DNA of 64,000 nt. Source: Cyprinodon diabolis. Its lineage: Eukaryota; Chordata; Actinopteri; Cyprinodontiformes; Cyprinodontidae. Position 1 is the first letter of the stretch. The number at the start of each line of letters is the position of its first letter. This document shows, piece after piece, positions 1 through 42,553 of the stretch. The stretch covers positions 4,446,520-4,510,519 of the forward strand of contig CM060071.1 of NCBI GenBank assembly GCA_030533445.1. The letters run 5' to 3'. The notes beneath the pieces are model-generated. The model searched no databases. It was given only the letters and a program-made list of their open reading frames with translations, and was not told where the DNA came from. A program made the position numbers and the translations under genes.

Positions 1-933
1 CAAAAACGTCATCAGTGGAAGAAAAGCTAGACCAAGGCTTGCATCCAGGAACACAACCACCTAAAACCATTAAATCAGAGTTTTTATGGACAAAAATCCA
101 GTCTTCCTTTGAAACATATTCTGCCAAATAGCTAGCCCATCATTTTATAAATAATATTTCATCAGCCTGTGTAGGATTGTATAATGTTAGGTATTCAGTT
201 TAATTTAAAATACTTTATTAATGATAAAGGTAAAATTAAATAACATATGAACTGGTAATTTTTGGTTTATTTAGGGTTTGGGCTTAGCACTGCTCAATAG
301 TAAAAAAAAGTATGTGGCTGGCTCTAAATCAAATTATAAGCCCAATGGAAGCAACTTTACGTTGATGCAAGGAAGAATCAAGCTAAAATGCTAACCCTGC
401 TGAATGTAGCATTAAAACACTATCCTGCTAACAGTTGAGACCAGGCCGCAGCCAGAGCAAAGGCAACAGAAGCCTTTACAGCAGATCCCTATTGCCAATA
501 ACATAGGCTTTAACATAGCAGATTTTACAGCAGCTTTACATAAGCTTGTACAAGTTGACCTGGACTTACACTAAAGCTTCTGTTATTGCACCCATACTAT
601 AGAAAGTAATGTTAATCTGGAAAAAAGAACACAACATAGAAGGTACTGAGCAGAGGTGGAGAAAAGATGTGAAAAAAACAACCAAAAAAAAGGTGAATAT
701 TTCTGTAACTGTATTTTAAAGTTATTTAAACGGTTGGAGTAAAAACAGATCTAAAACTGTTTAATCGACTGTGGTAACAGAAAACTCTATTGTCCTTTAA
801 TAGAGCCTATTTAACTTGATTTCCAAGATGTACCACCAGTTCTACCCAAAGTCATGGTTCCAGTTTACTGCAGTGATGGATAGTAACTAGATACATTTAT
901 CCAATTACATTTACTTCAGTAACTTTAAAGACT
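1..933. other. Intronic or flanking sequence, no feature seen
   Basis: AT-rich, with poly-A runs near 670-700. No coding exon, RNA gene or repeat structure could be supported here. The missing last antxr1 exon was looked for and not recognised. Confidence 0.5.
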
Positions 934-1092
934 ACATTTTTATTTATTTATTTTTTTCGTGTTTTTACGGCTCTAGCGACTGGTATGTTTGGACAGTAGG
1001 TTGACAGGAAAGGGGGTATGAGAGAGGGGGGAGACATGCGGCAAACGACCACAGGTCGGATTCGAACCCGGGTCGGCCGCGTCGAGGAGTAA
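934..1092. repeat. tRNA-like dispersed fish repeat, left part
   Basis: This resembles a very common percomorph repeat. It contains a B-box-like stretch (GGTCGGATTCGAACCCGGGT, 1053-1072). The matching right part (ACCACTGTGCCACC...) reappears at 1782-1838, so the repeat is split by about 690 bp of other sequence. The classification is from memory and not verified. Confidence 0.5.
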
Positions 1093-1781
1093 AGGCTGAT
1101 TTATACTCAGAAACCAGGTCGTCTGCGTGTGCGTCGCAGTGAACGCAAATGAACCGTGGGATGGGAGTCAGTATTAGTAACGATCACGTGATTGGGACGG
1201 TACAGGATTAAACATTAACGGGAGCAGACGGGAGCGGGAGCAAACCAATAGTAACTAAAAAAAAAACTAGGATCGATGCCAAAAAATAAATAAAATAGAA
1301 AGAAAAAAAAATCCAGTACTGGCGCCGCCATTTTGTAGTTTTTTCCTTGAAGCCTACACTATAATGTGAGTCAAAAAAACTACACGACCCAAAAACCAAC
1401 AGTGCTTCCACTCTGAGTTTTTCACCTGCGCTCAAAAACAACAAGAATGGGAGTGGTGCGGGAGCGGGAGTCATTCAGAATGGGAGCGGGATGGGAGTGG
1501 GAGTAATTTCACCAGGAGTGGGACGGGACAGGATTTAGATTTCTACTCTGGCCCGGGATCGGGACGGGACACCATTTTTTTCTGTGGGAGTGGGACGGGA
1601 CAGGAGTGAAAATCCACTCCCGTGTCAGTCTCTAATCTAGACCCACAGCTAGTTCCTGATTGTCCCTCTCGGCTGTGGCGTGGAATAACATAGCGCAGAC
1701 CACGCTTCAATATTGGGCATAAATCAAAAATATCTGCAACAAGCTCACTGCAACACACTGCTGTGGGACGACAACCAGCCT
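1093..1781. mobile_element. G-rich insertion splitting the tRNA-like repeat
   Basis: The left border reads GGCTGATTTATACTC, a motif I associate with Harbinger-like ends in fish. The interior (1217-1245 and 1450-1610) holds many GGGAGCGGGA / GGGACGGGAC units. No clear matching right terminus or target duplication was found, so the element class is unresolved and the block may be composite. Confidence 0.35.
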
Positions 1782-1838
1782 GTGAGGCCTCTGTACATGG
1801 GTCGTATGCACTAACCACTGTGCCACCAAAGCACGCCC
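1782..1838. repeat. tRNA-like dispersed repeat, right part
   Basis: This continues the repeat seen at 934-1092 (AGGCCTCTGTACATGGGTCG then ACCACTGTGCCACC). Together they show that 1093-1781 is a later insertion. Confidence 0.45.
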
Positions 1839-2494
1839 AAGACTACAGTAGTTATTCTTTCACATGCTTTTAAGTTTTTACTGATAATATTCTTGTGAGA
1901 GTGCTAACTGAGTAAAATGTTCTGGTTGCCCTTTCCACCATTCAAAGATCAGTTAAATATACAGTGAACAGTAGATATCGTCATAGTTTTTACACCCTGA
2001 ATTCACTTTAACTTTGCCCTGTTCCTTTAACTTCTACTGTGGACCAGTGATTTAAGAATAACCCGAGAATAGAAATAGATTTAAACACTTTGATATAACG
2101 AGGGCAAATAGTGTAAATAGTACAGAAATCTGTGCGGAGGCTCTTACTGACTAATAAAATATGCATGCAGTCCAAATCTCCAAGATTGGGCCTTTTTGGG
2201 ACTTTGCCACAATCAGTTTTCAAACTAATTGGACATCTGTCAGATGATGAGCACTTCCTTAGTGAATCAGTATTACAAAAACTTTGCATTTGCTTCAACT
2301 GTTAAGAACAGTTGTTTCCTATTCATGCGTATCCTATTGACCAGTGGTTGATATGCACCCAGTGGAACAATGAGCTCATTAAATTTGTTAAATAACCTAC
2401 AGGAATTAAGGTCACAGAAAAGTTCATCATAAGTTCATGGTAAGCTGCCTTACAAGCCAAGGGTCAACTGAAATGAAATGTCTAAAAATATTAA

Positions 2495-2595
2495 GGGGGG
2501 GATTTACCATTATAGGCAGTTTCTTGGGGGCCCCAAGTTCCTGGAGGCCCAATAAAACTCTGTTTACTTGTATGGTTAATACAACTATTCCTTGT
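2495..2595. mobile_element. Fragment of CAGGGG-type hAT MITE
   Basis: GGGGGATTTACCATTATAGG followed by GGGGGCCCC and AATAAAACTCTGTTTAC matches one end of the MITEs at 56006-56711 and 59381-60048. Only one terminus is present. Confidence 0.5.
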
Positions 2596-2640
2596 TTGTG
2601 GACATTAATTATGTTTTTGGTATAAATTCTAAAATGCCAT

Positions 2641-2755
2641 CATAAGGCTTATTTTATTTTTTTTGGTTTGTTATTTTTTTTTTGTTTTTATGGCACCAGT
2701 GGCTTGTTTTTTGACAGTAGGCTGAAAGGGAAAGGTGGTATGTGAGAGAATTTTT
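2641..2755. repeat. Truncated copy of the tRNA-like repeat
   Basis: GGCACCAGTGGCTTG..., GACAGTAGGCTGAAAGGGAA and GGTATGTGAGAG parallel the left part of the repeat at 934-1092. The B-box half is missing. Confidence 0.4.
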
Positions 2756-4047
2756 TAAATTTTTCTCTTAGTTAATATTGTTCGATTTTAAACATTAGAT
2801 ATTATCAGGCCAATGGCCACTCAGTACCTAAGCAGCCACCTGAGCAATACTATACTGCTAACCAGTGTTGGGCACGTTACTTTGAAAAAGTAATTATTTA
2901 TAGTTACTAGTTACTTCTCCCAAAAAGTAACTGAGTTACTAACTGAGTTACTCCACAATAAAAGTAACTCGTTACTAGTAAAAGTAACTATTGCGTTACT
3001 TTTGCGTTTCTCGCCCCCGTAACCCTCACCACCCGGCCCCCAGTGTTGGGCACGTTACTTTGAAAAAGTAATTAGTTATAGTTACTAGTTACTTCACCCA
3101 AAAAGTAACTGAGTTACTAACTGAGTTACTCCACAATAAAAGTAACTAGTTACTAGTAAAAGTAACTATTGCGTTACTTTTGCGTTTCTCGCCCCCGTAC
3201 CCCTCACCACCCAGCCCCCACCTTCTTGCGGTGTGTTTCCAAAGCCAGCTGAATAGAGCGGACGACAAAGACAAGAACCTGCAGAGAGTTTTGCATTTAT
3301 TGCAACTCAATGTAAATGACATCAGGGGGAACGCCATGTGAAGTTTTTTAACAGGGCATTCAGATCTGGTGAGTATATGAAATTAATAACTGGGGATGTC
3401 TAATTCTGAAATCCTGTGTGTTTGGGTTGTTATAGATACTGCAACATCTATCTATACATCTATCTATCTAGATGTATACTCTGTGTGTGACATAAAATAT
3501 GGATCTCCATCCCTGCCACAAAGGCCATCAAATAATGTTTAAAATAAAAAATACAGTAGGTTGAGAAGGCAGAGTATCTATCCATCCATCCATCCATCCA
3601 TCCATCCAGATTTCTCCCTTTCTCCATATAGGCTATCATTTCTGGTTGTTGTCAGGTTAATCATTTGATCGTTCACGCTCTCCATAGTTCTCCTGTGGCG
3701 CGAGCACAGGGCGACTGGTGCGCGCCTTTAGCGAGCATGCGCGTTTCCTGTCGCTTGCGCGGTGACTCGTGCCGCCTGCGCTGTGCGGAGATGCAGAGGA
3801 AACCGTATCTGATGGGGAAACGCAGCTCGACGTAACACCGGTATTTCCATGTGGAAAACGCTGTTTTGCTGCTGGATCCTCCTCACTCTCCATCTCTCTG
3901 TGTGTGCTGTACGTTAACACCAACCAGCAGAAACACCCACCTACCCAACTGACAGACGGAATCTCACTATACATCAGCCATTCTCATCCTCCCCTCTCTC
4001 ATGACAAGGCGCGCACCTCTGGATGACCTAAAAAATAATCTTTAATA

Positions 4048-5295
4048 CACTATATTGCCAAAAGTATTTGCTCACCCATCCAAATTATTGGAATCAGGTG
4101 TTCCAATCACTTCCATGGCCACAGGTGTATAAATTCAAGCACCTAGGCATGCAGACTGTTTTTACAAACATTTGTGAAAGAATGGGTCGCTCTCAGGAGC
4201 TCAGTGAATTCCAGCGTGGAACTGTGATAGGATGCCACCTGTGCAACAAATCCAGTCGTGAAATTTCCTCGCTCCTAAATATTCCACAGTCAACTGTCAG
4301 CTGTATTATAAGAAAATGGAAGTGTTTGGGAACGACAGCAACTCAGCCACGAAGTGGTAGGCCACGTAAACTGACGGAGCGGGGTCAGCGGATGCTGAAG
4401 CGCATAGTGCGAAGAGGTCGCCAACTTTCTGCAGAGTCAATCACTACAGACCTCCAAACTTCATGTGGCCTTCAGATTAGCTCAAGAACAGTGCGCAGAG
4501 AGCTTCATGGAATGGGTTTCCATGGTCGAGCAGCTGCATCCAAGCCATACATAACCAAGTGCAATGCAAAGCGTCGGATGCGGTGGTGTAAAGCACGCCG
4601 CCACTGGACTCTAGAGCAGTGGAGACGCGTTCTCTGGAGTGACGAATCGCGCTTCTCCATCTGGCAATCTGATGGACGGGTCTGGGTTTGGCGGTTGCCA
4701 GGAGAACGGTACTTGTCTGACTGCATTGTGCCAAGTGTAAAGTTTGGTGGAGGGGGGATTATGGTGTGGGGTTGTTTTTCAGGAGCTGGGCTTGGCCCCT
4801 TAGTTCCAGTGAAAGGAACTCTGAATGCTTCAGCATACCAAGACATTTTGGACAATTCCATGCTCCCAACTTTGTGGGAACAGTTTGGAGCTGGCCCCTT
4901 CCTCTTCCAACATGACTGTGCACCAGTGCACAAAGCAAGGTCCATAAAGACATGGATGACAGAGTCTGGTGTGGATGAACTTGACTGGCCTGCACAGAGT
5001 CCTGACCTCAACCCGATAGAACACCTTTGGGATGAATTAGAGCGGAGACTGAGAGCCAGGCCTTCTCGTCCAACATCAGTGTGCGACCTCACAAATGCGC
5101 TTCTGGAAGAATGGTCAAAAATTCCCATAAACACACTCCTAAACCTTGTGGACAGCCTTCCCAGAAGAGTTGAAGCTGTTCTAGCTGCAAAGGGTGGACC
5201 GACGTCATATTGAACCCTATGGATTAGGAACGGGATGTCACTTAAGCTCATATGTGAGTCAAGGCAGGTGAGCAAATACTTTTGGCAATATAGTG
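4048..5295 (+). mobile_element. Tc1/mariner family A, copy A1, intact
   Basis: 1248 bp with perfect 29-bp terminal inverted repeats (start CACTATATTGCCAAAAGTAT) and TA on both sides (4046-4047, 5296-5297). The outer hAT copy carries the unoccupied site CTTTAATATCTCTTAAAC near 6580, so the insertion and its TA duplication are shown directly. It appears identical to A2 at 50140-51387. Confidence 0.96.
4182..5213 (+). CDS. Tc1-type DD34E transposase (copy A1)
   Basis: 343 residues, the usual Tc1 transposase length. It catalyses cut-and-paste transposition at TA sites. The N-terminal paired-like region has a helix-turn-helix (about residues 20-46, [16 protein letters not shown]), then a GRPR motif at 59-62 and a second DNA-binding helix region to about 115. 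The catalytic triad is D154 (WSDESRF), D245 (FQHDCAPVH) and E280 ([11 protein letters not shown]), with 34 residues between the last two. The start at ATG 4182 ([10 protein letters not shown]) is chosen because family proteins begin this way; the frame is open upstream to a TTG but that part overlaps the terminus. No stop or frameshift is present, so it could be active. Confidence 0.95.
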   Translation: MGRSQELSEFQRGTVIGCHLCNKSSREISSLLNIPQSTVSCIIRKWKCLGTTATQPRSGRPRKLTERGQRMLKRIVRRGRQLSAESITTDLQTSCGLQISSRTVRRELHGMGFHGRAAASKPYITKCNAKRRMRWCKARRHWTLEQWRRVLWSDESRFSIWQSDGRVWVWRLPGERYLSDCIVPSVKFGGGGIMVWGCFSGAGLGPLVPVKGTLNASAYQDILDNSMLPTLWEQFGAGPFLFQHDCAPVHKARSIKTWMTESGVDELDWPAQSPDLNPIEHLWDELERRLRARPSRPTSVCDLTNALLEEWSKIPINTLLNLVDSLPRRVEAVLAAKGGPTSY

Positions 5296-5826
5296 TATCT
5301 CTTAAACAAAAGTAGCACAAACATTATTTTTTTCTGCACAAATCTGCACTAACGTTGCACTAACCATTCAGTCTATTTGCAGAGTTTTTTGACGTGGGTG
5401 GGGTGTCAGCTTCACGCAGCTGCGCACGAGTCCTATCATGAAAAAAGGTTCATTGTGCGACCTGAGTAACGCGCAGTAACGGGGTGTCTGCAATGGTAAC
5501 TGCGTTATAGTTACAGTCAAAGTAATTAGTTAGATTACTCGTTACTAAAAGAAGGTAACGGCGTTAGTAACGCCGTTACTTTCAACGCCGTTAGTTCCAT
5601 CACTGCCGGCCCCCACCTTCTCACCGTGTGTTTCCAAAGCCAGATGAATAGAGCGGACGACAAAGACAAGAACCTGCAGAGAGTTTAGCATTTATTGCAA
5701 CTCAATGTAAATGACATCAGGGGGATGTGCAGTTTTTTAACAGGGCATTCAGATCTGGTGAAATTAATAACTGGGGATGTCTCATTCTGAAATCCTGTGT
5801 GTTTGAGTTGTTATAGATACTGCAAC

Positions 5827-5948
<122 letters not shown>

Positions 5949-6051
5949 ATGTATACTCTGTGTGTGACATAAAATATGGATCTCCATCCCTGCCACAAGG
6001 CCATCAAATGATGTTTAAAATAAAAAATACAGTAGGTTGAGAAGGCAGAGT

Positions 6052-6149
6052 ATCCATCCATCCATCCATCCATCCATCCATCCATCCATCCATCCATCCA
6101 TCCATCCATCCATCCATCCATCCATCCATCCATCCATCCATCCATCCAG
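6052..6149. repeat. (ATCC)n microsatellite inside outer hAT-like copy
   Basis: About 24 TCCA units, against about seven in the inner copy (3580-3608) and three in the solo copy. On the minus strand it reads as a meaningless Trp-Met-Asp-Gly repeat. Confidence 0.95.
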
Positions 6150-6902
6150 ATTTCTCCCTTTCTCCATATAGGCTATCATTTCTGGTTGTTGTCAGGTTAA
6201 TCATTTGATCGTTCACGCTCTCCATAGTTCTCCTGTGGCGCGAGCAGAGGGCGACTGTTGCGCGCCTTTAGCGAGCATGCGCGTTTCCTGTCGCTTGCGG
6301 GGTGAATCGTGCCGCCTGCGCTGTGCGGAGATGCAGAGGAAACCGTATCTGATGGGGAAACGCAGCTCGACGTAACACCGGTATTTCCATGTGGAAAACG
6401 CTGTTTGCTGCTGGATCCTCCTCACTCTCCATCTCTCTGTGTGTGCTGTACGTTAACACCCACCAGCGGAAACACCCACCTACCAACTGACAGACGGAAT
6501 CTCACTATACATCAGCCATTCTCATCCTCCCCTCTCTCATGACAAGGCGCGCACCTCTGGATGACCTAAAAAAATAATCTTTAATATCTCTTAAACAAAA
6601 GTAGCACAAACAATATTTTTTTCTGCACAAATCTGCACTAACGTTGCACTAACCATTCAGTCTATTTGCAGAGTTTTTTGACGTGGGTGGGGTGTCAGCT
6701 TCACGCAGCTGCGCACGAGTCCTATCATGAAAAAAGGTTAATTGTGCGACCTGAGTAACGCGCAGTAACGGGGTGTCTGCAATGGTAACTGCGTTATAGT
6801 TACAGTCAAAGTAATTAGTTAGATTACTCGTTACTAAAACAATGTAACGGCGTTAGTAACGCCGTTACTTTCAATGCCGTTAGTCCCATCACTGCTGCTA
6901 AC

Positions 6903-8639
6903 TGAGTAATTTCTACTTTTACTTAAGTAAAAATCAATGTTATAGTAGTCCTATTGTTGCTTACCTAAAATTTATGGCTACTCTTCCATCCCCATTAATT
7001 CCATCCCCATGTGAAAATAAGAATAAAATAAATCCTAGTGAACATTTAAACATTGCATTAAAAGCAGATCTGCAATTTAATCTGCTCCATCAGTGTGGCA
7101 GAACCCAACTGATGGTGCTTCACATTATTAATTAACTAAAATTGCTCGAAATTATATTTTTTTCAACTTTCATGTTTACAAAATATTGAAGAGTAAATAA
7201 CCTGGAATGCACTCGACTCACAAACTCTGCTCTTCCAGCTGTGCTTGTGCAGAAATGCGTCTTTGTGCAGCTTAGCTCAGAGTCTTTACGCTCCCAAATG
7301 ATGGTTCACTCTCAGCATTATGGCTCTTCCTGCTCTCACTACTTAATAAAATATATGTGGCTGATCATTCTTTGCAGAGCTTAAAAAATCATTTAGTCTA
7401 ACTATTAAGATTTTATTTATTCCAGCTAACAGGAGTTGATCCTAAACATTCCTTAATTTCTACCAAAGGAATCCCTAAATTATATCCAAAGCAAATATTT
7501 CATTGCATTCTGTTTATTTTTGAAAAAAGATCCATATGAAAAGGTATATAGATCTTTGAATATTTCTCTCTCATTGTTCTCTTTTCTATCTATTTAAATA
7601 TTCTGTAATTATTTCCTTGTATTGCAATGAAAACATTTTCTGTTTCCTTTATATATTTCAATATTTTAGTTAGCATATTCATTCAATTTAGGTCTGGATT
7701 GGCATGGCATTACAAGGCAATTAGGTCATCAAAACCCTGTGAATTTAAATCTTCTTTGACCCCTGAGCAGCAGTAACCGAGGGGTAAATTCCCAGAAATA
7801 AAGCCAAGATTATAGATTGAACGAAGAATGTTTTTTGTTCTTTGCTCTTTTGGAGTAATGCAGATTTTATTGATCTGTGTTAAATGCATATTTCATAGTA
7901 GATCAGGAAGTGTTTGCTTTGGGATGGAAACCTTGTATGTCCAAAACCATTCCTTTATTGGATGTTTTGTTAGCTGGTCTACCTGCTATATTAACCAATA
8001 TAATGTGTTAAACTAAATCTGCCATTTTCACAGCTTTTGTGGGACACTTTTTTATAAATTAGTGCATTAATTCATAGAAAAAAGTTTATTAGAATTCTAT
8101 AAATCAAAGTTTTCTGCCCCACAGCAATGATGATCTGCACGGCAGCATTCTATACCCAGCTATTGCAGCATCTAAGATAGAGCTGTTAGTCTGGGAAAGA
8201 ATCTGGTTATTATTTGAAATTGTAAACATAAAATTTTTTGCAACATATAACTGACTAAAACCTTTTTAAGTTTTAGTCGACTAAAACCGACTCAAACTAT
8301 TACATATCGTAATGACTAAAATGTGACACATACTAATAATAGTGTTCGTTCTGAAGACTAAGACTAAACTAAATCTAAGATGGTGGTTAAAAACTACACT
8401 GCTGTTCAGAAAAAATGTTGTTGTTTTTTTGCTGTTGTTGGCATTCATATAAATATACTGGTGTGATAACGTAGTATACATTTGATTAGTTTTTGCTATA
8501 TGTCTATTTTGATGTTATAACCCCTCTGGAGAAAAATCCACCAGCCGCCACTGGATCTATATCACCTTTAAAGCAGAAAACACTTTGTTTCAAGCTTCCT
8601 TTCCTCAATATATGACCTTCCACTTAATCTCTTTAAAGA
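6903..8639. other. Intronic sequence, no gene seen
   Basis: AT-rich, no exon found. The flank of the outer hAT insertion resumes at 6903. The end near 8520-8555 (CCACCAGCCGCCACTGG) may be an element terminus but has no partner. Confidence 0.45.
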
Positions 8640-8644
8640 AATAC

Positions 8645-9458
8645 TGTTAGGAATCCAGTTTGTGTGGGTTGTGTTTTTGTGTTTTCTCCCTCCACCACCA
8701 GGTGGCGCCTGGTTCTCATTGGCCTTCTCACACACCTGCGGATGGTTGCCTCATTACCGGAGGACTCTTAAGCTGCTGACTGCCACTACCTCTACGCCAC
8801 AGTGTTTGCCAGTTTTGGGTACTCTAGCCAAGCTGAGTTTTACTGAGTGAAACTGAGATTTTGTCAACCTGAGTTTTAACATTGTTGTTTTTTGCCTTTG
8901 CCTCTCAGCAGGAAGTCATCCTACAAACTGGATGTTTTTGGACCTTCTCTCCCTGGAAGGATCATCTGAGCTTCAAACTGAGCTGGGGATTCAAACTGGA
9001 GATTTGGATCAACTTTTCCCCAAAGGATTGTTTGAGCTACACTCTGAGCAGGGGATTCATCTCCACAAGAGACCGTTCAAGTACCGCAGGATATCTAAGT
9101 GGCAGTCAGGTCCTCCGTTCCTCAAGAAAACACCTCAATCTGGGTAAACCCTGTCCGCCCTCCACGAGCAAGTTCGTTACTGGAACAACCCACACCGACT
9201 GGATTCAGAGAAAGACACCTTTTCTGGAAATGTGAGTCCTGTTGCCTTTAATCCCTTTTGCAAATTGAAGCTCAAATTTCCCACTGAGCCTGAACTAACC
9301 ACAGGAACTTCCCCTTCATTTTTCAGTGCCGGTTCGCCAGTGTTCAGAGCAGCACTGGACCCATCGCTACCAGTTCTCAGTAAACCTGTTAAACCTTACC
9401 ATGGTCTCTCTGTTTGGTTTTCTGCATGTGGGTCAGATCTTTGGATAAAATCATAACA
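8645..9458. mobile_element. Solo LTR, 814 bp
   Basis: The block starts TGTTAGGAATCC and ends ATCATAACA, giving a 5-bp TGTTA...TAACA inverted terminus. The 5-bp direct repeat AATAC flanks it (8640-8644 and 9459-9463). There are no internal retroviral or Ty3-type coding regions, so this is a single LTR left after recombination. A 5-bp duplication fits Ty3/gypsy, BEL or ERV groups; I cannot choose among them. It ends 97 bp downstream of antxr1 exon 17 in transcript sense. Confidence 0.82.
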
Positions 9459-9555
9459 AATACATTTAAGTTTGTTTTTCGTAGAGGCAAAAATGTTTAA
9501 AATAAACGTTAAACCTGATGAGGGTAGAGTACATACATATTTCTGAGAAACTTAC

Positions 9556-41403
<31,848 letters not shown>

Positions 41404-42228
41404 CTGTAAGCAAAGGAGATCCCAAAAGACAACTTTAAGGAACATAGCAGACAAGATGATTTCTGTTCATTTCCACTGCCTCGTGTCTTTAAGAACTACC
41501 AAAGCTGTGATGGGAACCACAAAAATAGTTAGCTCTAAGCTATCCAACAGGCCGACTGAGCGCCACATGGGGAAGCATTCAAACAGGAAAATTACAACTT
41601 GGCTGGCCAAGAACATCGGGGGGCTGAAGCCATCCACGGGGCAAAGAACAAGCTGGAAATATGTGAGGAGAAACACAAAAATAAAACCTTTTACTCCTAG
41701 TGAAACATTTGTTATGGCGTGTTTCCAGTCGTATGAGCAGGAATATTCAGGCTCCAAGCATGAGGAATTGACTAAGATGAGATCAGCTATTTTTGGAAAA
41801 CTGAAGATCATAAAGGTCAAATACTTCAATGCAAAAACTATTCTAAAATAGTGTATTAACCCTTAATTTGAGCAGGTAAATTATCTGTCAACAGAATAAA
41901 TGTTTTTTTTTGCCCTAAAAATATCAGATAATTTCAATATTATATACTTCTTATTTTAAACATAAATCCTCCTTTTTCATTGACACACTGTTGCACAGAC
42001 TCAGTTCAAAAGAAAACAGATTTAATTATATAAAATTTTCTGCAGCTTATAGGTTTGTGATGTAGATTTTTGCTACATATATTCCTGCACAGTTTCAGTG
42101 AAAATGTACTTTTATTTTTGAATGGTTAAAAACTACAAAAATAAATGAATATATGAAAATGTTTTATTTCTTTCTTTAAAAAAAAAAAAAAAAAAAAAAG
42201 AAAGATTGTACGGAAATGTATTGCACTA
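41404..42228. other. Presumed antxr1 intron 1, no feature seen
   Basis: Sequence upstream of exon 2. A 131-codon open frame at 41456-41851 has no recognisable motif and I do not call it a gene. Confidence 0.4.
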
Positions 42229-42553
42229 ACCAAAGAAAACAAAACCAGACAGCTTATCTCATAAGTATGAGATCAGTATCTCATAATTTTGAGATATTAT
42301 CTCGTAATTATGAGATAAGATCTCGTAAGGAAGGAAGGAAATAAAACAAATTAAATCCGACAACCCACTCATTGTTCATCTTGTAGCGTAGCTCAGCAAT
42401 GACTGATATCCTAAATATGATATATTATTTTATAATTATGATTTGATCTCGTAATTATGAGATAAAATTTCATAATATTGAGATCAAGATCTCATAATAA
42501 GAGATCAGTGTCTTGTAATTATGAGATAAGCTGTCAGATTTTTTTTCTTTGGT
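42229..42553. mobile_element. Fold-back MITE of TATCTCATAATTATGAGATA units
   Basis: The left end ACCAAAGAAAACAAAACC plus AGACAGCTTATCTCATAA is mirrored on the right by TTATGAGATAAGCTGTCAG and TTTTTTCTTTGGT. The interior repeats short palindromes of the type ATCTCGTAATTATGAGAT. No coding capacity; no clear target duplication. Confidence 0.7.

Larger units (their letters stand above)
3041..5605 (+). mobile_element. Inner hAT-like element inserted into its own family (family H, copy 2)
   Basis: It starts CAGTGTTGGGCACG and ends TTCCATCACTG. Its 8-bp duplication CCGGCCCC occurs at 3033-3040 and 5606-5613. The interrupted outer copy continues after the duplication with the CCACCTTCT sequence seen in the other copies. 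A GC-rich core (about 3690-3850) and the microsatellite seeds are shared with the outer copy. Tc1 copy A1 lies inside at 4048-5295. Confidence 0.87.

Noticed and set aside
1047..1075. A functional tRNA gene
   Set aside because: Only a B-box-like stretch is present; no cloverleaf or A box with proper spacing, and the block is a dispersed repeat.
3769..4026. Frame MPPALCGDAEETVSDG conserved in three places (3769, 6309, 28868-29101 minus)
   Set aside because: Conserved only because the three hAT-like copies share DNA; no coding signature or domain.
4068..4181. N-terminal extension of the family A transposase from a TTG
   Set aside because: It overlaps the transposon terminus and Tc1 proteins start at the MGRS-type Met, which is at 4182.
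4505..5320. Long minus-strand frames (271 and 282 codons) opposite the family A transposases
   Set aside because: They are mirror frames of the real transposase, repeat in both copies and have no motif of their own.
41456..41851. 131-codon plus-strand frame near exon 2
   Set aside because: No domain, no splice or start context, and the opposite strand is equally open.
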